Below are positions 22,320-32,257 of a stretch of DNA of 64,000 nucleotides, in pieces (positions within the stretch are counted from its first letter, which is position 1; every line of letters begins with the position of its first letter). Location: positions 23,884,686 to 23,948,685 of the forward strand of contig OZ034968.1 in NCBI GenBank assembly GCA_964030785.1. Direction: 5' to 3'. The notes beneath the pieces are model-generated. The model was given only the letters and a program-made list of their open reading frames with translations, was not told where the DNA came from and did not search any database. Both the position numbers and the translations under genes were made by a program. The stretch is from Siderastrea siderea. Lineage: Eukaryota > Cnidaria > Anthozoa > Scleractinia > Rhizangiidae.

Positions 22320-23756
22320 TTATCCCGCATTTGTTTGGACGTTTAGTTTTGTCCGAAATTTGAACCTCAGAAACCTTTTCGATGAGCTTCTCTCGACCAC
22401 TCGTCTTTCCACTGAACTGTGTGTGTCTTGTCCAGTGCCACTAGGAGTTGAACTGCGTTCTTCCTCTATCACAACAGTGTTATCAAATGCTTTAGATATG
22501 ATCTCCTTCAGCCGTGAATATTGTATTCCACATCTTTTTTCAGGGTCATAAAAGTCTTGGATCTGCTTATAAGTCTTAGTTTGAATCGAGTCGTTATTGG
22601 CAGCCGCACAAACTTCACACATCCACGGATAGTGAGTCGCCATGCCCCCCCTTAAACAGCCGCCGACTTTATAACGCTTCTTCCACTCAAAATATTTATT
22701 ATATTCCTTGTCGTTTTTGTCGAGGTGCAACAAATAATCTGCCAGCTCGTTTAGAGACGGGAAATCCAACACATTGATATAAGAACCTGGTATAGCGAGA
22801 GCTTTGTAGTCTGCTCCCCCCATAACTACAGGGACTAAACCAAGTTCCAGGGGGGTGCACCAATATTTCTCTGTGATGTAGTCCACGCAGTTCATGTTCT
22901 CAAAAGCGAGGATAAACTTGTACTGACGCAAAAGAGATTCACACTCTGGAGCCGGGCGACCATCATAGTTTGGGCAATCTCGAATTTTGAGATTTGGTTG
23001 ATGGAAATGTTTTGCACATTCTCCGTAAATGTCTATCGGCATGTGTTTTCGGAGGTGGTGTACATACATGATTCTAACTTTTCTTTCGTCAAGAACTTGT
23101 CCGCATCCACTTGCTAACCACACTGCGAGTTTCGTCTTCCCAATGGCGTGATTTTGCAGCTTTTTAAAGCTAAATTCACCTTTCTGTAGCGGTAAATAAA
23201 AACCGTAAGGATGATAAATATCAGATTCTCGCATGAAAGTCATGGTCCAGTTGAACACGTTATCCAATTCTCTGCGATCCTTATGCGGGGCAATATAGGA
23301 TGTAACAATTGGATTTTCAAGGTTGAAGTAAACCCATACTTGATCTCTAGGCCTTCGTCGTTGCAGCCGAATCATTTCCTCTGAAGAGGGCATATTATAA
23401 GCATGAAAAATTACGACTTTGCTCTTCACAAAGTTTCGCTTTTGGTAAGTTAGGTTACAGTTGGTTACTAGACATTTTTTACGTTTGAAATGAGTGAAAT
23501 CTTCTGACGTTTCCAACCCTTGCCAAGGCAAATCACTGTAAAAGAACTTGGTGTAAATCAGAACCATTCGAGGCTTAAAATCGCTGCCTGCTGAAGAGCT
23601 GTGGTGCTCAAAGACGGGAATCTCGGTGATGTCAGGTTCCGCATTGCTTTTTGAATACGTGGAGGTGAAGGTGAAAAACGAACTGCGACTCATAAAAACA
23701 AACCAAACTGTCACAGACAGACAGGTGAACACGGCAAACAGAAGATACTTATTCAT
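22320..23756 (-). CDS. Alpha-1,3-fucosyltransferase, GT10 family
   Basis: A 478-residue type II Golgi membrane enzyme that transfers fucose from GDP-fucose to GlcNAc of N-glycans or Lewis-type chains. A short cytosolic tail is followed by a membrane anchor (about residues 5-22) and a luminal stem. The N-terminal GT10 domain shows 'VWVYFNLENP' (140-149) and 'NWTMTFMRESDIYHPYG' (169-185). The donor-binding C-terminal domain shows 'FILAFENMNCVDYITEKYW' (281-299), then LELGLVPVVMGG and IPGSYINVLDF (322-332). A CxxC (380-383) matches the family's conserved disulfide. The gene is intronless, as many animal FUTs are. The ~65 C-terminal residues after 'YSRLKEIISKAF' are Ser/Arg-rich and longer than usual. 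All core motifs are intact. The exact acceptor cannot be told. An AATAAA follows the stop. Confidence 0.93.
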   Translation of the reverse strand: MNKYLLFAVFTCLSVTVWFVFMSRSSFFTFTSTYSKSNAEPDITEIPVFEHHSSSAGSDFKPRMVLIYTKFFYSDLPWQGLETSEDFTHFKRKKCLVTNCNLTYQKRNFVKSKVVIFHAYNMPSSEEMIRLQRRRPRDQVWVYFNLENPIVTSYIAPHKDRRELDNVFNWTMTFMRESDIYHPYGFYLPLQKGEFSFKKLQNHAIGKTKLAVWLASGCGQVLDERKVRIMYVHHLRKHMPIDIYGECAKHFHQPNLKIRDCPNYDGRPAPECESLLRQYKFILAFENMNCVDYITEKYWCTPLELGLVPVVMGGADYKALAIPGSYINVLDFPSLNELADYLLHLDKNDKEYNKYFEWKKRYKVGGCLRGGMATHYPWMCEVCAAANNDSIQTKTYKQIQDFYDPEKRCGIQYSRLKEIISKAFDNTVVIEEERSSTPSGTGQDTHSSVERRVVERSSSKRFLRFKFRTKLNVQTNAG

Positions 23757-23759
23757 CGC

Positions 23760-24367
23760 AGTATCGGAAAACGCTTGGAGGAATTAAATGCTCGCACAAC
23801 GACAACAAGGTTTTAAGTAATGATTATACATTCAAGTTGATTGACTGTGATATGCGTCGATGGTTTTTTTGTGCGTGATATGAGTCGATGGTTTTTTTAA
23901 ACTCGCGTGCAACATCACGAACTTTTTAGTTTTTGCCCATTTTTCACAATTTGATTGCAAGGCCGAGTTTTGCAGGCTTTCATAGGATATATCGTGCCAA
24001 AAAGTGTCAGGATATAAAAAATGGTGTGGAAAAGATTAGTTTTAAACGCACTAATGCCTGATTATGGCTGTTGTGAATATGTAATCAGACTTTTTAATTG
24101 ATTCTTTACCGCGCACAAACACTTTTCAAATGCTTCAGTAGTCCTTATGCATGCATATGTTTACGTCAGACTAGCTGACGTCAACCCCAAGCCTCGCTTT
24201 CGAGATGAAGGTGGTATTAATCAACACTGAAATTCCCCGAGCAGCAAAGTTGAAAAGAATACTCACAAAAACAGCGTCCAGTTGATAAATGCTTGCCAGG
24301 GATTTCGCACGGGCTTGGGGGTGAATTTTGAACTGATGACGTAACCTGCATAATGCCGGGTGTCTCC
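23760..24367. other. Upstream region of the fucosyltransferase gene
   Basis: No ORF with a motif. A near-direct repeat of TGATATGNGTCGATGGTTTTTT occurs at about 23848 and 23877. No TATA box is obvious. Confidence 0.4.
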
Positions 24368-24565
24368 AATAGGCCATTTGCACGATGACATCATTTTACT
24401 ACTACTACGACTACTACTAGAATCCTTCAGGGTTTTGCCTTCTTGTGCAAATTAGGGCTTTTGTTATTTAAACCTCACTAGCATTACCAAATTTCAATAT
24501 AAAAGGAGAAACGAAATGGTTTCTGGTAGTAGTAGTAAATGACGCCATCGTGCAAATGGCCTATT
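24368..24565. mobile_element. MITE, 198 bp
   Basis: The inverted ends AATAGGCCATTTGCACGATG (24368) and CATCGTGCAAATGGCCTATT (ending 24565) continue into ACTACTACTACGACTAC against GTAGTAGTAGT. No ORF. The target duplication is unclear. Confidence 0.8.
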
Positions 24566-24928
24566 AAAACGGACCCAAGAACGAAGACCCTCGCTTAAAT
24601 GCTTCGGCCAGACGCCACTGAGAGACAGGAAATCCGCATAAACGCTTTGTCAGAGGTCAAGAGTAGCCCCTTCCCGATTATGCTAGCATTTTCTTTGGCA
24701 TTATTTGGTTAAACAAGCATTTTTTTTCACACTTTTTCGGTAAAAAGAATTGCTAGCATTATTTAGCATTTTACATAACTTTGATCTAGATTTCAACACT
24801 CAAAAGAATTTAAATGCTAAATTTTAGAATTCAAAAGCATTGTGATGATTTGCTTAATTTGTGTTTGAGAGAATGATTTCTGTAATTGAAGTATGAACTG
24901 AGTGCATCTGAACTGACTCGAAAGAAGT

Positions 24929-25324
24929 TTGGACCTAGCTGGTCAGCGGTTAACTTTCAGAGGCCGTTCACGCGCTTGCTCAAACAAGATGGCGTCAGCC
25001 AGTGCCACGCCATCTTCTCGAAACTTGCAGCTCATAGAAGGAAATTCTGACGGAGAACATAGACCAGTCCCTTCTCCTGCCTATATGGCTGCTGCTGAAG
25101 ATGTTATCCCAACTGAAGAGAAGAAGGTCGAATGGTGGTGTGGGCACAAGGAGCAACTTCCTTGTTGGGCTTCAGCAGTGAAGCAAGTTCTCCTTGTCCA
25201 ACCATCGTCTCCTACGCCAGAAAGAGTATTTTCAATACTGAGAGAGTCCTTCAACGAGCAACAGAATTGTGCTCTTGTTGACTACCTCCAGGCCAGCGTC
25301 ATGTCACAGTACAACAAGCGATAA
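24929..25324 (+). pseudogene. hAT transposase C-terminal dimerisation domain, truncated
   Basis: 131 codons. The C-terminal half reads 'LPCWASAVKQVLLVQPSS' followed by 'TPERVFSILRESFNEQQN' and 'YLQASVMSQYNKR'. This is the conserved hATC pattern (Trp, then P-SS--ERVFS, then an R/N-rich helix). Full hAT transposases are about 600-700 residues with a BED finger and DDE residues, none of which are present. The first ~60 residues show no similarity I recognise and probably come from the 5' part of the original gene joined by the deletion. Confidence 0.8.
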
Positions 25325-25339
25325 GGGCTTCGAACATTA

Positions 25340-25559
25340 ATCAGGCCCGGCCAGGGGTTTTGGGTATACGGTATCTAGGGCGGTTTTTACCAAGGTATTC
25401 GGTATTTTATGCCAAAATTTTCAGGTATAAGGTATTCTGTATTCCAATAATTTTAGGTATTTGTTATCAACGTTTTTGCATTTTTGAGGAATATTGGTAT
25501 CCCAGGGGGAAGAAATGAGGTATATTGGTATTCCACTACCCCCCCTGGCCGGGCCTGAT
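25340..25559. mobile_element. MITE, 220 bp, TA target
   Basis: ATCAGGCCCGGCCAGGGG at 25340 and CCCCTGGCCGGGCCTGAT ending at 25559 are inverted, with TA on both sides (25338-25339 and 25560-25561). The interior repeats GGTATTNGGTATT motifs. It sits in the 3' part of the hAT remnant, so it inserted later. Confidence 0.75.
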
Positions 25560-26284
25560 TAATTGTTTATCATTGGACAAGTTTTGGTTGTATCAGAAGT
25601 TTTATAAAAAACAATTAAGCACTTTTCACTTTATTCAGTTGATGAAAAGCACACATGATGCCTGAGTTTGTACATTTTGCTTGAAATAAAACAAAGCATT
25701 TTCTGGAACCAAAGTAGCATTATTTTGAGAATCGAGCATAATTTGAGCATTTTTGGGGCGTAAAACGAGAACTGCTAGGAGCATAAAATGCCAGTTTTAC
25801 TAGCATAATCGGGAAAGGCCTAGCCAAGAGACACGAAATCGATGAGGTCTTCGTTTGGCAGAAAAGGCCGGGTCAAACTACAAAACGAAGACCTCGACTT
25901 CAACGGACAGGTTTTGTCGCTATATATGAACTCCACTGGCAATCGACGAGCTCTCCAGCTTGTGGCTTGTGAAGAATAATGCCAAAAATTAATATCATAG
26001 TATCTTGTTATTGTCAAGCTTCATATCATCTAAAAAACCATGTACGAGAGGGTCTTTAATATAAACTAGTAGTTTGACATAGAAATAGTTTTACCCGGCC
26101 TTTTCTACAAGATGAAGACCTCATCGATTTTTGACCTCTGACAAAGCGTTTATGCGGATTTCCTGTTTCTTGGCGTCTGACCGAAGCGTTAAGGTGAGGG
26201 TGTTCTTTTTGTAGTTTGACCCAGCCTTTTCTAAAAAACGAAGACCTCATCGATTTTGTGTCTCTGGACGTCTGGCCGGAAACA

Positions 26285-27740
26285 GCCGCATAAGGCCTGT
26301 GTAATCCTTGCCGAGTACCAGCACGTGAACGTAAAGAAGGCCCAACAAAGCGCTGAAAAGCGATTTCATGTACTCCATAGAAGTTTAAAGTGCTTCTCTG
26401 ATCAAAAATCCACCTTCCCTTTCCTTATTCAAAAATGTCCGTGAAGAGTTAGGTCGAGTTGGTTCGAGAGCAGCGTGACTTCATATTCGCAAACCATTTC
26501 TATAACTCATTTGCTAAAATTTGAGACTTGACTTGCGCTCAATTTTAAGCTTAGTGTAATATACAGGAACAAAAGTTTAAAAATCTTTCGAAAACGCTAC
26601 GATCACCAAAACAATCAGCCACAAACAAAGTAGAGTTCCCGTTAGCGAGACTTAAGAAACAACTTTCAAGAGATTAAAGATTAGGGAAAGCAGTGTAGTT
26701 TGCCGTTTTCTAAATTCTTGTCTCGATTCAGCCGCTGACAAAATCAATCCTCGGTTCGGAGTACAAGGATCTGCAGAGCTCTTCTCTGTTGCGCATGAAC
26801 AAGCAGTCAGGCCCGAAGGATCTGGGGTCGACAACAAAATTCACAAGGGGAATGTTTCTCTCCGAGCCAAGGGCCTTTTACTGACGATTCTTATGCAACT
26901 TTGGCCGCTATATTTTAGTGCGATTCTAAATTGCCTGTGTAAACACCGGGCGATTTTCTCAGCGGTTTTAAGGCAATTTGATTGAACCAGTTTAGTTTTT
27001 AAATGTGTGCAGCGGCAGGAGAAAAGCGCATGCGATGTGAGTATAAACTGCATTTTCGCGCTCAAAACATCCGCTCCGTTCACCGGCAGTTGAGGTCACA
27101 CTTAATATTGCCACCAAAAATCACATCAAAAATAGCATATGTAAACGGCCTATGGATCCCTTTTCGAAATTCTCCTACCAACCACTCGTTTCTGTGTCCA
27201 AAAGAGATAAAACACAACATACTCACATAAAAACTATTTTACTTTAATATCATACAACTAAACAACAAAGATATTTCCACATCTTTGCTTGATCATTTTG
27301 GAAGGTGAAAATAATAATTTGTCGTGGGCCTTGTTGCCAACAAAACCGAACAATAGTATCAATAATACTCTTAGTAATTCCATAAATACTGTTAGCTTTA
27401 TGTAAGTATAATGTTCTCTGAGTAACCCATCAATAAAATAGTCAGTTTTCTGATAACTTATGTGTTTACCGGCTTCAGTTCTGTGTTTGCAAGACTCAAA
27501 AATTAAAATTAGAAAAATTTGAGTGAGTGATGATTGGTCAAAGTATAACAACTTGATTTTTTAAGGTACGTGCCTTTTTTTTTTTGATGATCAATAGTCT
27601 AAACCTAAGAAATTGGTAAACCCAAAATGCCGGAATTCCACTTTACTGATAAAATCTCCATAACACAATGCTACTACGTTATTACTAGGCAGGGCTGTTT
27701 ATTTCGCCTTCCGCAAACACATACTATACTTTACCGAAAG
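26285..27740. other. No gene recognised
   Basis: Mixed AT-rich sequence. The ORFs of 60-97 codons on both strands overlap each other and show no motif. Confidence 0.45.
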
Positions 27741-27977
27741 ATTTCCAAGGCCTACTCTGGGACCTTAAGTCGCCTAAAGTCGCCCAAAGTCGAGTCGCCT
27801 AAAGTCGCCTTATGTCGCCCAAAGTCACCATAAGTCACCTTAAATCATTTATTTCTGTAAAGGCCCAAAACACTCAAATTGCATTAAAGAGGGTGCAGAT
27901 CACCATTTCTAAAATAATTTGTCTGCCAAAGAAGTGTTCATTTAAATGTAAATTAAAGTGTAAATTATTTAAGTGTA

Positions 27978-28055
27978 AATTTAAGTGTCATTTAAGTGTC
28001 ATTTAAGTGTCATTTAAGTGTCATTTAAGTGTCATTTAAGTGTCATTTAAGTGTC
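27978..28055 (+). repeat. Tandem array of 11-bp unit ATTTAAGTGTC
   Basis: About seven near-perfect head-to-tail copies of ATTTAAGTGTC, with diverged copies on both sides. It directly precedes the hairpin at 28076. Confidence 0.9.
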
Positions 28056-28075
28056 AGTGTTTATCATTTAAGTGT

Positions 28076-28172
28076 AAATTTAAATTGTCACAAAAATGGA
28101 AGCACTTTCTCAGGAGTCTCTCTCTGAGTGACTCCTGAGAAAGTGCTTCCATTTTTGTGACAATTTAAATTT
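28076..28172. repeat. Perfect 42-bp inverted repeat with 13-nt loop
   Basis: AAATTTAAATTGTCACAAAA and the following 22 bases (to 28117) are repeated exactly inverted at 28131-28172. The loop is 28118-28130. Transcription would give a fully paired 42-bp stem, similar in size to a small-RNA precursor. A very young terminal-palindrome insertion is the other reading. Confidence 0.9.
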
Positions 28173-28571
28173 ATAATACACCTACTCAATTTGAGATTCA
28201 GTCATTTTAATGATGGCAATTGTACCACTGGTAACTAAAACCTTTGGGGGAAATCCTCTAAAGAAGATCAGATCAGATCAGTTCTCGTACACAAACACAT
28301 GTAAAGACCGCAAATTTCCATGCCGGCTGTCATTACAATTCTTGGTTATCAATTTTGTCCTGTAATCGACTACTGAGAAGATCGAAATGTCGTTTCCAAT
28401 GAGGCTAGCGCTGGAAATTAAGTTCGATCTCGGGGCCCGGTAAACAAATGCACATGTTTGAAAGGAAGCGTGGAGCTGGGAACGAGCATGCTGGGTCAAA
28501 AGGAATCTTGGGTAGAGAGGAAATAAAGATGGCGGATGCCATGAGTCGGTAACTACTTCGTGTAGGCAATC

Positions 28572-28959
28572 GGTCAGCACTCATCCCCATATTCCAAAAT
28601 GACGTGACGTCATTCCCGATCTTCGGGTTCGTTCGTCAATCGACTTCGGGCTTTTGATGTATGGAGCATTATTCCATATTTCAAAACGACTGGATCACGA
28701 ATGAGTCAATCAGCCATTTAGCTCACGTAGGAAATACATCATGTATGAGAAGTAGAAAAGATAATCGCTTACCTTCACCTTTCCAATGCAACAATAGATG
28801 TTGGTTGCAAGTGATCTCTGATTTGCCCGACTCGGTACATGTATATGCTATGACTACTATCGTCCGCCATGATCATTTTCCGAAGTGCTTACCCGAAGTG
28901 TGCCTCGGAGTTCGTGTGTGACGTCACGTCATTTTGGAATATGGAGATGAGTGCTGACC
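28572..28959. mobile_element. MULE-like MITE, 388 bp, 9-bp target duplication
   Basis: The ends GGTCAGCACTCATC and GATGAGTGCTGACC are inverted. The arms run on through CCATATTCCAAAATGACGTG to at least 45 bp and include two adjoining GACGT boxes. The flanks TAGGCAATC (28563-28571) and AAGGCAATC (28960-28968) match at 8 of 9 bases. No ORF. Confidence 0.85.
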
Positions 28960-29130
28960 AAGGCAATCACGTCTTTTTCTACCGCATTTTGAGATATGGT
29001 TGTTGATGACGAATTTTGGATAGGGCTAGCGTATTCTATTGTGCCAGCTAAAGAGAAGATCATTTGCTTGAGTAACAGGCAAAACACTGGTCTGTGGAAT
29101 CGTCCAGAACTCTTACTTTTGTTGAGCTGG

Positions 29131-30157
29131 TACGGTGGCTTACTGTAATTTGCGAAACGAAACGAAATGAAATGAAAGTCTGTATTTTGCGAAATCTGTA
29201 ATTTGCGAAATGAAAATCTGTATTTTGCGAAATGAAAATCTGTAATTTGCAAAATGAAAATCTGTATTTTGCGAAATGAAAATCTGTAATTTGCGAAATG
29301 AAAAATCTGTATTTTGCCAAATGAGCCACCAGCAGTTCGGTGAGTTGGTTTTCTGATAATTTAAACTCCAATGTGCGTTACATTTTTATGTACAATTTTG
29401 CAAAATTATTGTCACCTTCAGTGAGCACTTTCGATCCCATCCATCATCAAAGCCTGCTTTATAAAATCTTTAAACACCGCGGTGGCGTGTGCTTTGTTTT
29501 ATTTCGATTACCTGACCAGTGTTAGGAACGGAAGTTTTTTCTTGGGGTGTCCGGAAAACTAAGACCCGGACAACTAAGAACAACCAATGTGACGTCCCGC
29601 CATTTAGTACGAGATGGATCGGGAGAAAAGGAAAACAGCGATCCATTTTTAAGAAACACCTCTTTTCAAAATAAAAAGCCTTCCATTTCCTATCTCCTCC
29701 TTGTCCTTTAATTCACACGATTTAAAACTTGGGATCCCTTCAAAGTACCCCTTCGTAAACGATGAACAGTTAATTTGGGGAACTTTGAAGGCCATGATGA
29801 CACGTTTTGCCGGCCACAATTTTTGCACGTGGAGTAAAGCAGCAAGAAGGAAATATGATCTAGTTGCGCAATATGACCTTTGGCCTTTGCGAAGTCACAT
29901 TGGTTGCTCTTAGTTGTCCGGGTCTTAGCTCTCCGGGTCTTAGCTTTCCGGGTCTTAGGTCTTAGTTTTCCGGACACCCCAAGAAAAAAACTTCCGTTCC
30001 TAACACTGGTCAGGTAATCGAAATAGAACAAAGCACATGCCACTGCGGCATGTGCAAAATACAGATTTTCATTTCGCAAATTACAGATTTGCATTTCGCA
30101 AAATACAGATTTTCATTTCGTTTCGTTCCGTTTCACAAATTACAGTAAGCCGAGCTG
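29131..30157. mobile_element. Inverted-array element of TTTGCGAAATGAAAATCTGT units
   Basis: The left array (29145-29320) alternates CTGTAATTTGCGAAATGAAA and CTGTATTTTGCGAAATGAAA. The right array (30055-30150) is its inverse. The ends GGCTTACTGTAATTTG and CAAATTACAGTAAGCC are inverted. GAGCTGGT stands on both sides (about 29121 and 30154), an 8-9 bp target duplication. Nested inside is a second inverted pair, 29481-29560 and 29955-30045, with GGGGTGTCCGGAAAACTAAG and tandem TCCGGGTCTTAGC. Confidence 0.75.
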
Positions 30158-31104
30158 GTGATTGTTTTCAAGATGATGCTCAAGTTTGCAGCAGTGTGAA
30201 AAGATGGAGATGGAGAAATTCAGAGGCAAGTCACATTGCGGAGAAATTTTTGTTTCCAAAAGTGTTCGTGGAGTATTTTGTACGTGACAGGAAAGCAGCC
30301 GATTGATTACAATTTATAGTTTCTGAAAAGACCTAACTGAGCTGTTTTGGAGTACCCTGGAGTGTCCAGGGTTAGTGTAGGCAACATAACATTGCTATTA
30401 TGCATGTCATCTCATCTGTTGACGTGTATATTGTAAAAAATATAAACATGACTAATATTATGACTGTTATTGTCATATTATTGTAGTTAATTTTTAGTTT
30501 AATGTTTAGTCCAATTCTCTAGAGTCAACTAGATGAATTATGTATCAGGCAATTTCAGTTGTGATCATTTCCTTAGTGGGCATAAAGCATGCTCTGTTCA
30601 ATTCGCAGTAATCGTCACACCTTGAAATTGACTGATTCACTTCAAGTCTGATTAGCGTTATATTAGTAAGTTGAGTGTCAATAATAAGATCTGGGCATGA
30701 AACCTTGTTCTGATGGTAAGGCCCGCAGTCTAAAAAGTGAGTGTGTGATGGCTGGGGCTTCACTACCTGTGCACGTTCAAATTTAATGTTGCATTGATCA
30801 AGAGAGGGCGTGGGAGCAGAGGTCTTATGAAGGACAACTCCTGGTCCTCGAGGTTGCTGGCTGGGCCAGGGCCAATTAGAATACACCCTCAACTTACCTA
30901 AAATTGCCCTTAGGTCGCCTAAAACTGCCTTAAGTCGCCCAAAATTGCCTTAAGTCGCCTATAATCGCCTTAAATCGCCTATAATCGCTTAAAATCGCCA
31001 TAATGCTTTGGTGAATTTTGCTTAAGTCACCTAGAATCGCCTTAAGTCGCCCAAAGTTTAGGCGACTTAAGGTCCCAGAGTAGGCCTATTTCCACGGGCT
31101 TTCA

Positions 31105-32250
31105 ATGATTGGTGAAATGTTTAAGCCCCAGGATTTGGTCAGCGGGCCAATACCAGCCGCATATGATGACGTCATTGCTCAAGAAATGAGTCGAAAACGC
31201 GCAACTTATTCGACAGTGTACTTAGAGAAAGAAAATTTTCGTTGCAAACAGAGCGGTATACACAACTTTTTCTTCCAAGAAGCTCAAGTGACCGGGTCAC
31301 ATCAACAGTATCGAACGCTTCGAAACAATCGATATGTTCGAGAAGCCAGCAACGATAATATCCAGTATTTGACATAGATATCGACCCACCCTTAACGCCC
31401 CACCGCCACGATTTTTCCCTCGTTTGCCAATTTAACTCACTATTGGGACTTCCTCAACAATAAAAGTAAATATTACGTCTACGATGGATAACTAAGGCTT
31501 TGTTTTACGACATTAAAAAAGCGCTCCAAACCTTCGTTACTTTTATAGATATATTCAGATTAACCATTTAGTTAACTAGAATTAAACAGAATTGGTCACA
31601 ACCATATTGTTTACCCCGACTAAGAAGGCACAACTTATAAATCCTTACAAACGGAAATGCCTGATTAAGTATGTTACGAGTGTCGAGTTCTTAACTGGCG
31701 ACATTACATGGTGTGAATCTCAGGCAATATACGCTTCACCTTTCATCGTTTTTCTAAAAAAAAAACCTTACATTTTGTTTAAAACGAGATTTCAATTCAG
31801 TCGTGGAATTCCTTGATTAGAAAGCCGTTTAATGCATAAAGACGAAGAAGATTACATTTTAACTCAGTAAATTTTTAAGATTTAATCAGGTTGTAAGGTG
31901 GTATAGTGTTTTGCAGGGTACGACTAACAAACATTCGTAATAGTTTCAAAATTCATTGTGCTTTAATAATTTAGAGCACTGCAATTTTTTTCCGGTGTCC
32001 TTCTGTGGTTTAATTAAAGAATCGTTTTCCCTAGAATTTAAAATTAGCATTGAATTAGAAACAATTCAAAAACGAACATACTTCTTACTGTAAAACCATG
32101 GAAAGGAGCTCTATTGGTTAAAATATAATATACACCCACATAACCTTTCAAATCCGTCCCCGAAAACCCAGCGGGGAGTTTAGGACAAAGGTGTACGGGA
32201 AGGAAGGGATGTGACACACGTTTATAAAAAGAAGACGGTCCCCTTTAAAA
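31105..32250. other. Region downstream of guanine deaminase
   Basis: Contains the likely 3' UTR of the guanine deaminase gene on the minus strand. No strong AATAAA is seen within 100 bases of the stop; ATTAAA-like sites lie near 31965-32015. The 90-codon ORF at 31105-31377 has no recognised motif. Confidence 0.4.
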
Positions 32251-32257
32251 ACAGCAA

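Larger units (their letters stand above)
24674..25815 (+). mobile_element. hAT-like element remnant
   Basis: The inverted ends CCCGATTATGCTAGCA (left) and CTAGCATAATCGGG (right, ending about 25815) bracket an ORF with a hAT dimerisation domain. Both ends are followed inward by AT-rich blocks repeating AGCATT or GAGCAT. A shared TAGCC just outside may be part of the target duplication. The catalytic RNase H-fold region is missing, so it is an internally deleted, non-autonomous copy. Confidence 0.7.
24585..26205. mobile_element. Outer inverted-repeat element split by a hAT remnant
   Basis: About 80 bp at 24585-24660 (GGCCAGACGCC, GGAAATCCGCATAAACGCTT, GTCAGAGGTCAA) recur inverted at 26128-26205. 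A second inverted pair with GAAGACCTCATCGA lies at 25836-25885 and 26215-26265. The hAT remnant lies just inside the left arm, so the layers are nested. No protein belongs to the outer element. Confidence 0.6.
27748..31087. mobile_element. 3.34-kb TIR element with GTCGCC subterminal repeats, hosting nested elements
   Basis: The left end AGGCCTACTCTGGGACCTTA and its inverse at the right end match over about 31 bp. ATTTCCA stands on both sides (27741-27747 and 31088-31094), a direct target duplication. Next to the TIRs are arrays of short units, AAAGTCGCC or AAATCGCCTT, at 27770-27840 and 30898-31060. No transposase was found. Inside lie an 11-bp tandem array, a perfect 42-bp hairpin, a MITE (28572-28959) and a larger inverted array (29131-30157). 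A 115-codon minus-strand ORF (30892-30545), Cys-containing and unrecognised, could be captured host sequence but is weak. Confidence 0.85.

Noticed and set aside
27950..28060. CRISPR-like array
   Set aside because: The 11-bp unit repeats without spacers and the genome is eukaryotic; it is a simple tandem repeat.
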